DNA from: Streptomyces violaceusniger Tu 4113
Lineage (GTDB): Bacteria; Actinomycetota; Actinomycetes; Streptomycetales; Streptomycetaceae
DNA length: 64,000 nucleotides
Reading direction: 5' to 3'
NCBI RefSeq assembly: GCF_000147815.2
Contig: NC_015957.1
Span: 2,046,001-2,110,000, forward strand
Below are positions 1 to 8,337 of the stretch, piece by piece. The translations under genes were made by a program, and so were the position numbers. The notes under the pieces were generated by a model that saw only the letters and a program-made list of their open reading frames with translations, did not search any database and had not been told where the DNA came from. How positions within the stretch are numbered: position 1 is the first letter of the stretch; each line of letters opens with the position of its first letter.

Positions 1-3000
1 GGGTGTGCAGCAGCAGCGGGGCGGTGTCGGCGAGGTGCAGGGTGACCCAGCCGTCCTTCCCCGGCAGCGCTCCCGCCCCGGCCCAGACGACCTCCCCTGA
101 GGCGGCGAGCTCGTCGAGCATCGTGGGCGCGTAATCGCTCACCCGGGACGGGAGAACCAGCTTCTCCAGGGCGGAGGCGGGCACGGGCGCGCCCTGGAGC
201 TGCTCGATCGCCCGCACCAGCCCGTCGATACCGCGCAGGCTGTGGGTGCCCAGATGCTGCCACTGCGGGAGGAAGGCGGCGAGCGCCGAGGGCGGCACGG
301 GCTCCAGCTCATGGCGCAGCGCGGCCAGGGAGCGACGCCGCAGCCGGCGCAGCACGGTGGCGTCGCACCATTCCTGCCCGATGCCCGAGGGATGGAATTC
401 GCCCTGGACGACGCGGCCGTCGGCGGCCAGGCGGTGCAGGGCGCCCTCTGTGACGGCCACGCCGAGGCCGAAGCGGGCGGCGGCCTGCGCCGAGGTGAAC
501 GGGCCGTGGGTGCGGGCATAGCGGGCCAGCAGATCGCCCAGGGGGTCCTTGACCGGTTCGGTGAACGCCTCGGGGACGCCGACCGGCAGCGCCGTACCGA
601 GCGCGTCCCGCAGCCGCCCCGCGTCCTCCACCGCGGTCCAGTGGTCCTCGCCCGCGATCCGGACCCGGATGGCGCGCCGGGCCCCGGCCAGGTCCTCGGC
701 CCACCCGGGCTCGGCACCGCGCTCGGTCAGCTCGGCGGCGGTGAGCGGGCCGAGCAGCCGCAGGACGTCGGCGACGCCCTCGGCGTCCTTGATCCGGCGG
801 TCCTCGGTGAGCCATTGCAGCTCGTGCTCCAGCTCGGCCAGGACGTCGGCGTCGAGCAGCTCGCGCAGCTCGGCCTGGCCCAGGAGCTCGGCCAGCAGCC
901 GCGCGTCGAGGGAGAGGGCGGCGGCGCGGCGCTCGGCGAGCGGGGAGTCGCCCTCGTAGAGGAACTGCGCCACATAGCCGAAGAGCAGTGAACGGGCGAA
1001 GGGGGACGGCTCGGGGGTGGTCACTTCCACCAGCCGGACCCTGCGGGCCTCGATGTCGCCCATCAGCTCGGTGAGGCCGGGGACGTCGAAGACGTCCTGG
1101 AGGCATTCGCGGACGGCTTCGAGGACGATCGGGAAGGAGCCGAACTCGCTTGCCACCTGGAGGAGCTGCGCGGCGCGCTGGCGCTGCTGCCACAGCGGGG
1201 TGCGCTTGCCGGGGTCGCGGCGGGGCAGCAGCAGTGCGCGGGCGGCGCATTCGCGGAACCGGGAGGCGAACAGCGCCGAGCCGCCGACCTGGTCGGTGAC
1301 GATCTGGTTGATCTCGCCCTTGTCGAACGCGACATCGGCCGCGCCCACCGGGGACTGGTCGGTGTCGTACTCCACGCCCTGGCGCATCGGGTCGGCGTCG
1401 AGGAGGTCGAGACCCATCAGGTCGGCGTCGGGCAGCCGCAGCACGATGCCGTCGTCGGCGTGCATGACCTGGGCGTCGATGCCGTACCGCTCGGAGAGGC
1501 GGGAGCCCAGGGCGAGTGCCCAGGGGGCGTGGACCTGCGCGCCGAAGGGGGAGTGGACCACCACCCGCCAGTCGCCCAGCTCGTCGCGGAACCGCTCCAC
1601 CACGATCGTGCGGTCGTCCGGCACATGCCCGCAGGCACGGCGCTGCTCGTCCAGATACCCGATGACGTTCTCGGCGGCCCAGGCGTCCAGACCGGCGGCC
1701 AGCAGCCGCAGACGGGCGTCCTCAGGCCGCAGCGCGCCGACCTCGCGCAGGAACGCCCCCAGGGCGCGGCCCAGCTCCAGGGGGCGGCCGAGCTGGTCGC
1801 CCTTCCAGAAGGGGAGCCGGCCGGGGACGCCGGGGGCGGGGGAGACCAGGACCCGGTCGCGGGTGATGTCCTCGATCCGCCAGGAGGTGGTGCCCAGGGT
1901 GAACACATCGCCCACCCGCGACTCGTAGACCATCTCCTCGTCGAGCTCGCCGACCCTGCCGCCGCCCTTCTTGGGGTCGGCGCCCGCCAGGAAGACGCCG
2001 AAGAGCCCGCGGTCGGGGATGGTGCCGCCGGAGGTCACCGCGAGCCGCTGCGCCCCGGGGCGGCCCGTGACCGTATGGGCGACGCGGTCCCACACCAGGC
2101 GCGGCCGCAACTCCGCGAAGGCGTCGGAGGGGTAGCGGCCCGCGAGCATGTCCAGGACCGAGGTGTACGCCGACTCCGGGAGCGAGGCGAACGGCGCGGC
2201 GCGGCGGATCAGGGCCAGGAGCTCGTCCACGTCCCAGGTGTCCATGGCGGTGATGGCGATGATCTGCTGGGCGAGCACGTCCAGCGGGTTGGCGGGCACC
2301 CGCAGCGATTCGATGGCCCCCTCGCGCATCCGCTCGGTGACCACCGCGGCCTGCACCAGATCCCCGCGGTACTTCGGGAAGACGACGCCGGTGGAGACCG
2401 CGCCCACCTGGTGGCCGGCCCGGCCCACCCGCTGCAGACCGGAGGCCACCGAGGGCGGCGACTCGACCTGGACGACCAGGTCGACCGCGCCCATGTCGAT
2501 ACCGAGCTCGAGGCTGGAGGTGGCGACGACCGCGGGCAGCCGGCCGGCCTTGAGGTCCTCCTCGACCAGCGCCCGCTGCTCCTTGGACACCGAGCCGTGG
2601 TGCGCGCGGGCCAGCAGCGGGGGCGCGCCCCGGGCGGCACCGGCCTCGGCCATCAGCTCGGCGGGGGAGTGGTCCTCGGGCAGGGCCTCACCGGTGGCCC
2701 GCTCGTAGGCGATCTCGTTCAGCCGGTTGCACAGCCGCTCGGCCAGCCGGCGGGAGTTGGCAAAGACGATGGTGGAGCGATGGGCCTGGACGAGATCGGT
2801 GATCCGCTCCTCCACATGGGGCCAGATCGACGGCCGCTCGCCCGCCTCGCCCTCCTGGGCGGGGGAGCCGCCCAACTCGCCCAGATCCTCCACGGGCACG
2901 ACCACCGACAGGTCGAACTCCTTGCCCGACGGCGGCTGGACGATCTCCACCTTGCGCCGCGGCGACAGGAACCGCGCCACCTCGTCCACCGGCCGCACGG

Positions 3001-3616
3001 TCGCCGACAGGCCGATGCGCCGGGCGGGGCGATCGAGCAGCTCGTCGAGGCGCTCCAGGGACAGCGCGAGATGGGCGCCCCGCTTCGTCCCCGCGACGGC
3101 GTGGACCTCGTCCAGGATCACGGTCTCCACGCCGCGCAGCGCCTCCCGGGTGGCGGAGGTGAGCATCAGGAACAGCGACTCGGGGGTGGTGATGAGGATG
3201 TCCGGCGGGCGGGTGGCCAGAGCGCGGCGCTCGGCGGCCGGGGTGTCGCCCGAGCGGGTGCCCACCCGGATCTCCGGCTCGGGCCTGCCAAGCCGCACCG
3301 CCTCCTGGCGGATACCGGTCAGCGGGCTGCGGAGATTGCGCTCGACATCCACCGCCAGGGCCTTCAGCGGGGAGACGTACAGCACCCGGCAGCGCTTCTT
3401 CGCCTCGGCGGGCGGCGGCTCACCGGCCAGCCTGTCCAGCGACGCCAGGAAGGCGGCCAGGGTCTTGCCCGAGCCGGTGGGGGCGACCACCAGGACGTCC
3501 GAGCCCTCGCCGATCGCCCGCCACGCGCCCTCCTGCGCGGGCGTGGGCGCGGTGAAGGCGCCCGTGAACCACCCGCGGGTGGCCGGGGAGAATGCGTCGA
3601 GCGCCGAGCCTGCCAT
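1..3616 (-). CDS. lhr: ATP-dependent helicase Lhr (partial, N-terminal 1205 codons)
   Basis: Large superfamily 2 DNA helicase of the Lhr family, implicated in actinobacterial DNA-damage responses. The reading frame stays open to the left edge, so the C-terminus is missing; full-length actinobacterial Lhr is around 1500 residues. The N-terminus reads FSPATRGWFTGAF, followed by Walker A APTGSGKT near residue 45-52, a DEVH box, SAT (LSATVRP) and the helicase C-terminal motif QRVGRAGHQ, all typical of Lhr. I start at the ATG at 3616 rather than the in-frame ATG at 3625, because a RecA-NDp-like promoter ends at 3624. That places the likely transcript start at the 3616 codon and implies a leaderless mRNA. 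It is divergent from the araC gene. Confidence 0.93.
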   Translation of the reverse strand, partial: MAGSALDAFSPATRGWFTGAFTAPTPAQEGAWRAIGEGSDVLVVAPTGSGKTLAAFLASLDRLAGEPPPAEAKKRCRVLYVSPLKALAVDVERNLRSPLTGIRQEAVRLGRPEPEIRVGTRSGDTPAAERRALATRPPDILITTPESLFLMLTSATREALRGVETVILDEVHAVAGTKRGAHLALSLERLDELLDRPARRIGLSATVRPVDEVARFLSPRRKVEIVQPPSGKEFDLSVVVPVEDLGELGGSPAQEGEAGERPSIWPHVEERITDLVQAHRSTIVFANSRRLAERLCNRLNEIAYERATGEALPEDHSPAELMAEAGAARGAPPLLARAHHGSVSKEQRALVEEDLKAGRLPAVVATSSLELGIDMGAVDLVVQVESPPSVASGLQRVGRAGHQVGAVSTGVVFPKYRGDLVQAAVVTERMREGAIESLRVPANPLDVLAQQIIAITAMDTWDVDELLALIRRAAPFASLPESAYTSVLDMLAGRYPSDAFAELRPRLVWDRVAHTVTGRPGAQRLAVTSGGTIPDRGLFGVFLAGADPKKGGGRVGELDEEMVYESRVGDVFTLGTTSWRIEDITRDRVLVSPAPGVPGRLPFWKGDQLGRPLELGRALGAFLREVGALRPEDARLRLLAAGLDAWAAENVIGYLDEQRRACGHVPDDRTIVVERFRDELGDWRVVVHSPFGAQVHAPWALALGSRLSERYGIDAQVMHADDGIVLRLPDADLMGLDLLDADPMRQGVEYDTDQSPVGAADVAFDKGEINQIVTDQVGGSALFASRFRECAARALLLPRRDPGKRTPLWQQRQRAAQLLQVASEFGSFPIVLEAVRECLQDVFDVPGLTELMGDIEARRVRLVEVTTPEPSPFARSLLFGYVAQFLYEGDSPLAERRAAALSLDARLLAELLGQAELRELLDADVLAELEHELQWLTEDRRIKDAEGVADVLRLLGPLTAAELTERGAEPGWAEDLAGARRAIRVRIAGEDHWTAVEDAGRLRDALGTALPVGVPEAFTEPVKDPLGDLLARYARTHGPFTSAQAAARFGLGVAVTEGALHRLAADGRVVQGEFHPSGIGQEWCDATVLRRLRRRSLAALRHELEPVPPSALAAFLPQWQHLGTHSLRGIDGLVRAIEQLQGAPVPASALEKLVLPSRVSDYAPTMLDELAASGEVVWAGAGALPGKDGWVTLHLADTAPLLLHT

Positions 3617-3623
3617 GCCCTCC

Positions 3624-3646
3624 ATCGTGCACCGGACCACTGACAA
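3624..3646 (-). promoter_or_regulatory. RecA-NDp-like (PafBC-type) promoter of lhr
   Basis: Reading the minus strand, TTGTCAGTGG (3646-3637) is followed, with 8 bases between TTGTCAGTG and the -10, by CACGAT (3629-3624). This is the spacing and upstream element of the LexA-independent recA promoter seen at 8272-8294 in this window. The -10 is weaker (CAcgaT instead of TAnnnT). It ends 7 bases before the ATG at 3616. Confidence 0.6.
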
Positions 3647-3697
3647 TGGACGGAGTCGCAGGTCAGCGGGGGCTCAGGCGGGGCGCACAATGGTGCC

Positions 3698-4549
3698 ATG
3701 GGAAACGGGGAGAGCGCGCGGCACTGGCGGTACCCCCAGCTTCCGGGCGTCGATCTGCTGCGGGCCCGCTACATCCACAAGACCTTTGTGTGGCACACCC
3801 ACGAGTCCTTCGTGATCGCCGCGATCACCGAGGGCGTCGAGGAGTTCCACCACCGTGGCGCCGTCGAGCGCACCGGGCCCGGCGGGCTCGCGCTCATCAA
3901 CCCGGAGGTACCGCACACCGGACGGGCGGGGGCGCCCGAGGGATGGGCGTACAGCGTGCTGTATCCGGCCGCGGACCTGGTCGCCGGTGTCGCCGCCGAG
4001 ACGACCACGCTCCGCGGCACGGCCGGATTCCGGATCCCCTCCGTCGACGACCCCCAGGGCGCGCGGCTGGTCACCGCGGTGCACCGGGCCGCCGAGGAGG
4101 GCAACGCGCTGGCCGCCGACAGCCTGCTGCGCATCGCCCTCACTCGGCTGCTGCGCGACCATGGCGGCCCGCTCCCCGAGCGCACGGCGCCCACCGCGGG
4201 AGCGCGAGGGGCGGCGCGCGCCCGTGCCATCCTCCAGGAGCGCATGGCCGACCCGCCGTCCCTGGAACGGCTGGCGGCCGAGCTGGAGACCGGTCCCTTC
4301 GCCCTGCTGCGCGCCTTCCGCGCCGTCTACGGGATGCCGCCGCACACCTGGCTCACCGACGCCCGGGTCCGCCGGGCCCGGTGGCTGCTGGACGCCGGGA
4401 CCGCGCCCGCCGAGGCGGCGGTCACCGTCGGCTTCACCGACCAGTCCCATCTGAACCGCCACTTCACCCGCATCGTGGGGGTACCACCGGGCGCCTACCG
4501 GCGGGAGCGCGCAAGAACGTACAAGACCGGATCCGAAGAGCTCTCCTAA
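3698..4549 (+). CDS. AraC-family transcriptional regulator
   Basis: 283-residue regulator with an N-terminal cupin-like AraC ligand-binding domain (HTHESF near residue 33) and a C-terminal double helix-turn-helix (about residues 180-275, containing GFTDQSHLNRHF, the typical second recognition helix). The stop at 4547-4549 is one base before the GTG of azlC, so the three genes probably form one operon. AraC regulators next to azlCD are common and are usually taken to control the exporter; the ligand is unknown here. It is separated from lhr by a short divergent spacer of about 80 bp. Confidence 0.9.
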   Translation: MGNGESARHWRYPQLPGVDLLRARYIHKTFVWHTHESFVIAAITEGVEEFHHRGAVERTGPGGLALINPEVPHTGRAGAPEGWAYSVLYPAADLVAGVAAETTTLRGTAGFRIPSVDDPQGARLVTAVHRAAEEGNALAADSLLRIALTRLLRDHGGPLPERTAPTAGARGAARARAILQERMADPPSLERLAAELETGPFALLRAFRAVYGMPPHTWLTDARVRRARWLLDAGTAPAEAAVTVGFTDQSHLNRHFTRIVGVPPGAYRRERARTYKTGSEELS

Positions 4550-4550
4550 T

Positions 4551-5291
4551 GTGCGCGGTGTGTCAGAACAGATAGAGATGCGAACCGATCCCGCCGCGCC
4601 TCCGGCGGACTCGGCCGTTGTCCGCGACGCCCTGGGCGTCGGTGTCGCCGTGGGGCTCTCCGGCTTCGCCTTCGGGGTGACGTCGGCGGGCGCCGGGCTC
4701 GGCCTGCTGCAGACCTGCGCGCTCAGCCTGCTCGTCTTCACCGGGGCGTCGCAGTTCGCCCTCGTGGGCGCGCTGGCGGCGGGTGGCAATCCGTTCACCG
4801 CCGCCGCCGGGGCGTTCTTCCTCGGAGTGCGCAACGCCTTCTACGGGCTTCGGCTGTCCGGACTCCTCGGGCTGCCGCGCGCGGTGCGTCCCCTGGCCGC
4901 CCACTGGGTCATCGACGAGACCTCCGCCGTCGCGCTCGCCCAGCCCGACCGGCGCACCGCGCGTCTCGGGTTCACCATCACCGGGCTGACGCTGTACGTC
5001 CTGTGGAACCTCACCACGCTGATCGGCGCCCTGGGGGCGTCCGCGCTCGGCGACACCGACGCCTGGGGCCTGGACGCCGCTGGGCCCGCCGTCTTCCTCG
5101 CCCTGCTGGCCCCCATGCTCAGCGGCACCGTCGAGCGGGCCGTGGCCGGTCTCGGCGTCCTGCTGGTGCTCCTGTGCCAGCCGGTGCTGCCCGCCGGGGT
5201 CCCGGTCCTGGTGGCGGCGCTCGCTGCCCCCGTCGTCCTTACGGTGCACGGGCGCATGACGCGCGGCACGGAGCCCGGTGAGCGCCGATGA
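4551..5291 (+). CDS. azlC: AzlC-family branched-chain amino acid exporter subunit
   Basis: Integral membrane protein of 246 residues, large subunit of the AzlCD (LIV-E) type exporter for branched-chain amino acids or analogues such as azaleucine. The family pattern GLSGFAFGVTSAGAGLG, then FTGASQFALVG and GVRNAFYGL, is clear, with several hydrophobic segments. The start is uncertain: GTG at 4551, GTG at 4560 and ATG at 4578 are all in frame; the first lies directly after the AraC stop. Its TGA overlaps the azlD ATG (ATGA), indicating translational coupling. Confidence 0.9.
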   Translation: MRGVSEQIEMRTDPAAPPADSAVVRDALGVGVAVGLSGFAFGVTSAGAGLGLLQTCALSLLVFTGASQFALVGALAAGGNPFTAAAGAFFLGVRNAFYGLRLSGLLGLPRAVRPLAAHWVIDETSAVALAQPDRRTARLGFTITGLTLYVLWNLTTLIGALGASALGDTDAWGLDAAGPAVFLALLAPMLSGTVERAVAGLGVLLVLLCQPVLPAGVPVLVAALAAPVVLTVHGRMTRGTEPGERR

Positions 5292-5590
5292 CCATCTGGA
5301 TCGCCATCGGCGTCACCGTGGCGGGCTGCTATCTCGTCAAGCTGCTGGGCCTCTCGGTGCCCGCCGGAGTCCTGGAACGCCCGCTCGTCAGGCGTCTGGC
5401 CGCGCTGCTGCCCGTGGCCCTGCTCGCCGCCCTCACCGCCCAGCAGACCTTCAGCGACGGCCAGCATCTCCGCCTGGACGCGAGGGCGGCCGGGGTGGGG
5501 GCGGCGGCGCTCGCGCTGATGCTCCGCGCCCCCTTCCTGGTGGTGGTCGCCGTGGCCGTCGTCGTCACGGCCGGTGTCCGGGCCCTGTGA
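5288..5590 (+). CDS. azlD: AzlD-family small exporter subunit
   Basis: 100-residue membrane protein, the small partner of AzlC. It has about four hydrophobic segments (for example IWIAIGVTVAGCYLVKLLG and LVVVVAVAVVVTAGVRAL). Start ATG overlaps the azlC stop by four bases. Its last 15 bases lie in the first unit of a 45-bp tandem duplication. It converges on the terpene-cyclase-fold gene. Confidence 0.88.
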   Translation: MTIWIAIGVTVAGCYLVKLLGLSVPAGVLERPLVRRLAALLPVALLAALTAQQTFSDGQHLRLDARAAGVGAAALALMLRAPFLVVVAVAVVVTAGVRAL

Positions 5591-5665
5591 CCGCCGCGGA
5601 CGCCCGTGCTCAGGTCCGCCGTCCGGGCCCTGTGACCGCCGCCGACGCCCGAGCTCAGGTCCGCC
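5576..5665. repeat. 45-bp tandem duplication across two convergent gene ends
   Basis: Two adjacent 45-bp units, 5576-5620 and 5621-5665, differ at only two bases by eye. The azlD stop codon lies in unit 1 and the stop of the convergent gene lies in unit 2, so the duplication created the spacer between them. Confidence 0.9.
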
Positions 5666-6641
5666 GTCCGTAGGCCCGCAGTGTCAGCAGCGCCTCGACG
5701 GTCGCCACCGACCGCCACTCCAGCGTGGCCCCAGGCGTCCAAGAGCGCCGGTGCGGCCAGCCGCCGTCCTCCTGCTGCGCGGCCACGAGCACGTCCAGGG
5801 ACCGCTCCACCTCGGCGTCGGTGAACCACCGGCGGGCCAGCGAGCCGGGCGTACGGGCGATGTCGTGCACCTGGAGGGACTCACCGCCCTGCACCGGCGG
5901 CAGGGGGCGGTCCTCGGTGCGCTCGGGGGCCGTCGGCGGCACGATCAGCCGCTCCTCCCGCACCCGGCGGCCGAGCCGCTCGGCCGCCGCCTCGGCGCGT
6001 GCCCGGTCCGGCGCCCCGTCGAGGAAGGCGACGGCCGCCGCGACCTCGTACGGACGCGTCGTCGCGCCGTCCTCCCCCAGGGCGGCGACCGCCGCCCAGC
6101 AGAAGTCCGTGGCCCGGAAGAGCCACGCATGCCACACCTCGTTACGGTGCAGCAGCCCCACCACCGGCCCGGTGGTCAGCAGATCACTGCGCGGATCGTC
6201 CGCCGACGGGACCCAGGGGGCCGCCGGATAGCCGCGCAGCGAGGGGTGGCAGGCGGGCAGCGCGCCGTCCGGGGTGGACACGGACGTCAGATAGCGGCAC
6301 AGGCGCTCCACCCGCTGCCCGCCGCAGCGCCCGATCCCGTCGAGCACCCGTAAGGCGTGCACGGCATGCAGCGGCTGGCTCACCGGGCCGCGCAGATCCG
6401 GCTCCAGCGCATGGCCGTAGCCCCCGTCGGTCCCCAGATACGCGGCCAGCGCGGTCTCGACGGCCTCGGCGCCGCCGCCCAGGAAGTGATAAGCGAATCT
6501 GCGCTGCTCCAGCACGCGGGCGGTCAGCCAGACGAACCGCTCGGCGCGGGAGAGCGCGGAGGACTCGGCCGGCTGTGCCGGCTCGGCGGACCCGGGCGTG
6601 GGAAGGGAGGGCGAGGAGGGGAGGCTTGCGGATCGATCCAT
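5655..6641 (-). CDS. Terpene-cyclase/prenyltransferase-fold protein with a TTA codon
   Basis: 328-residue conserved actinobacterial protein. The C-terminal motif QQEDGGWPHR and the spaced helical repeats resemble the alpha/alpha toroid of squalene-hopene cyclases and prenyltransferase beta subunits. No DXDD cyclase motif is evident, so an enzymatic role is unproven. A TTA leucine codon lies in frame at 6351-6353 (CAC GCC TTA CGG). It was the only TTA codon I found in a real gene by reading the window, and it makes translation likely to depend on the bldA tRNA. The gene is divergent from the DUF3046 gene. Ser/Pro-rich first 30 residues leave the exact start somewhat open. Confidence 0.8.
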   Translation of the reverse strand: MDRSASLPSSPSLPTPGSAEPAQPAESSALSRAERFVWLTARVLEQRRFAYHFLGGGAEAVETALAAYLGTDGGYGHALEPDLRGPVSQPLHAVHALRVLDGIGRCGGQRVERLCRYLTSVSTPDGALPACHPSLRGYPAAPWVPSADDPRSDLLTTGPVVGLLHRNEVWHAWLFRATDFCWAAVAALGEDGATTRPYEVAAAVAFLDGAPDRARAEAAAERLGRRVREERLIVPPTAPERTEDRPLPPVQGGESLQVHDIARTPGSLARRWFTDAEVERSLDVLVAAQQEDGGWPHRRSWTPGATLEWRSVATVEALLTLRAYGRRT

Positions 6642-6720
6642 GGACAGACCGTAGGCCGCGAGACACGGTCGGTAGGGGGCTCACGCCTGGGTGCACCCCC
6701 GGGAGCGCGATACTGGTCAC

Positions 6721-6915
6721 ATGCGGTTGACGGACTTCTGGCAGCGAATGGCGGACCACTTCGGCGAGGCGTACGCCGACTCCTTCGCGCGCGATCATGT
6801 GATGTCGCAACTCGGCGGCCGGACGGTGCACGAGGCGCTGACGGACGGCTGGGAGGCCAAGGACGTCTGGCGCGCAGTCTGCGCCGCGATGGAGATCCCC
6901 GAGAGCAGGCGCTGA
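6721..6915 (+). CDS. DUF3046 domain protein
   Basis: 64-residue protein starting MRLTDFWQRMADHFG, matching the DUF3046 family that is found upstream of recA in many actinobacteria. Function unknown. A -10-like hexamer GATACT (6709-6714) lies six bases before the ATG and there is no Shine-Dalgarno sequence, so a leaderless mRNA is likely (inference). Confidence 0.88.
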   Translation: MRLTDFWQRMADHFGEAYADSFARDHVMSQLGGRTVHEALTDGWEAKDVWRAVCAAMEIPESRR

Positions 6916-6995
6916 GCGGCCCTCCGGCCGCTCCGGGTGCACCAGCTTCCCGGGGTGGCCGGATTTCTTCGTCCGGTGTACGCCACACTTGCTCC

Positions 6996-8201
6996 GTGGC
7001 CCCGACCGAAGAGACCCTCCCCTCCGACGCCGACGACACCCCGAGCGCCGCTCGGGCCTCCTCGGACTCCCCACAACCCGCCGCGCGCATGCCGCGCTGG
7101 CTGCCGCGCGCCATGGTGCTCGCACTCGCGCTGGTGGCCTGTTACCGCCTTGCGACCTGGGCCTTCGATCGGCTGACCGGGCTTCTGCTGAACATCCTGA
7201 TCGCGTTCTTCCTGGCGCTCGCGATCGAACCGGCCGTGGACCGGATGGCCGCCCGCGGCATGCGCCGGGGGCTGGCGACGGGGCTGGTCTTTCTCGCCAT
7301 CCTCATCGGCACCGCGGGCTTCTTCACCCTGCTCGGCTCGATGCTCGCCGATCAGATCATCACCATGGTCCAGGACTTCCCGCAGTACCTCGACAATGTG
7401 GTCAGGTGGATCAACGACACGTTCCACACGCATCTGTCGCGGCTGGAGATCCAGGACAGCCTGGTGCACTCCGACTGGCTGCAGAGCTACGTCAAGAACA
7501 GCGCCGACAATGTGCTGGACGTCTCCGCACAGGTGCTCGGCGGGTTGTTCAAGGTGCTGACGGTGACCCTGTTCGCCTTCTACTTCGCCGCCGACGGGCC
7601 CCGGCTGCGCCGCGCGCTGTGCTCGGTGCTGCCGCCGACCCGGCAGGTCGAGGTCTTGCGCGCCTGGGAGATCGCGGTCGCCAAGACCGGCGGCTACATC
7701 TACTCCCGCGGGTTGATGGCACTGATCTCCGGTGTCGCCCACTACATCCTGCTGGAGGCCCTGGGCGTGCCCTACGCCCCGGCGCTCGCCGTCTGGGTGG
7801 GGCTGATCTCGCAGTTCATCCCGACCATCGGCACCTATTTGGCCGGGGCCCTGCCGATGCTGATCGCGTTCACCATCGACCCCTGGTACGCGCTGTGGGT
7901 CCTGGTCTTCGTCGTGATCTACCAGCAGTTCGAGAACTATCTGCTGCAGCCGAGGATCACCGCCAGGACGGTGGACATCCACCCGGCTGTCTCCTTCGGA
8001 TCGGTGATAGCGGGCACCGCGCTGCTGGGCGCGGTGGGCGCGCTGATCGCGATTCCGGCGACCGCGACGCTGCAGGCGTTCCTCGGCGCGTACATCAAGC
8101 GCTATGACGTGACCGACGATCTGCGGGTGCACGGGCGCACGCGGCGGCGCGGCATGTCGGCCCTCGCGCGGATGCGCGCCGCGTTGGCGCGGCGTAGTTG
8201 A
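6996..8201 (+). CDS. AI-2E family transporter (PerM-like membrane protein)
   Basis: 401-residue polytopic membrane protein. A Ser/Pro/Asp-rich cytoplasmic N-terminus of about 35 residues is followed by hydrophobic segments such as MVLALALVACYRLATWAF and LLNILIAFFLALAI. The C-terminal core contains FIPTIGTYLAGALP and the family motif QQFENYLLQPRI. Members are efflux-type transporters, named after the quorum signal AI-2; the substrate here is unknown. Start chosen at GTG 6996; the next good start is ATG 7090. Its stop codon overlaps the -35 of the recA promoter. Confidence 0.88.
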   Translation: MAPTEETLPSDADDTPSAARASSDSPQPAARMPRWLPRAMVLALALVACYRLATWAFDRLTGLLLNILIAFFLALAIEPAVDRMAARGMRRGLATGLVFLAILIGTAGFFTLLGSMLADQIITMVQDFPQYLDNVVRWINDTFHTHLSRLEIQDSLVHSDWLQSYVKNSADNVLDVSAQVLGGLFKVLTVTLFAFYFAADGPRLRRALCSVLPPTRQVEVLRAWEIAVAKTGGYIYSRGLMALISGVAHYILLEALGVPYAPALAVWVGLISQFIPTIGTYLAGALPMLIAFTIDPWYALWVLVFVVIYQQFENYLLQPRITARTVDIHPAVSFGSVIAGTALLGAVGALIAIPATATLQAFLGAYIKRYDVTDDLRVHGRTRRRGMSALARMRAALARRS

Positions 8202-8227
8202 CATAAAAATCGAACATCCATTCTGAT
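8198..8227 (+). promoter_or_regulatory. LexA-controlled recA promoter with SOS box
   Basis: TTGACA (8198-8203) and TCTGAT (8222-8227), 18 bp apart, frame the box GAACATCCATTC (8212-8223). This matches the actinobacterial LexA box GAAC-N4-GTTC except for one base. Confidence 0.75.
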
Positions 8228-8241
8228 GGAAGCCCGACAGG

Positions 8242-8250
8242 TTATCCACA
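8242..8250 (+). promoter_or_regulatory. DnaA-box-like TTATCCACA between the recA promoters
   Basis: Exact TTATCCACA, the consensus DnaA box of E. coli, sits between the LexA-type promoter and the RecA-NDp promoter. Streptomyces DnaA prefers TTGTCCACA, so binding is a hypothesis. Confidence 0.45.
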
Positions 8251-8271
8251 GGCCGAGGACGTCAGGGCCGC

Positions 8272-8294
8272 TTGTCAGTGGCAGGCGCTAGCGT
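8272..8294 (+). promoter_or_regulatory. RecA-NDp (PafBC-type) promoter of recA
   Basis: TTGTCAGTGGC (8272-8282), six bases, then TAGCGT (8289-8294). This fits the LexA-independent DNA-damage promoter class described for Streptomyces and mycobacterial recA (TTGTCRGTG-N8-TAnnnT). The recA ATG follows 44 bases after the -10, giving a short untranslated leader. Confidence 0.85.
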
Positions 8295-8337
8295 CATGGA
8301 CGTGAAGCGATCGACTCAAGCAAACCGGGTGGGACCC

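Noticed and set aside
1460..3643. 727-codon open frame on the plus strand opposite lhr
   Set aside because: GC-rich third positions keep antisense frames open; its product is low-complexity and matches no family, while the minus strand encodes a clear Lhr helicase.
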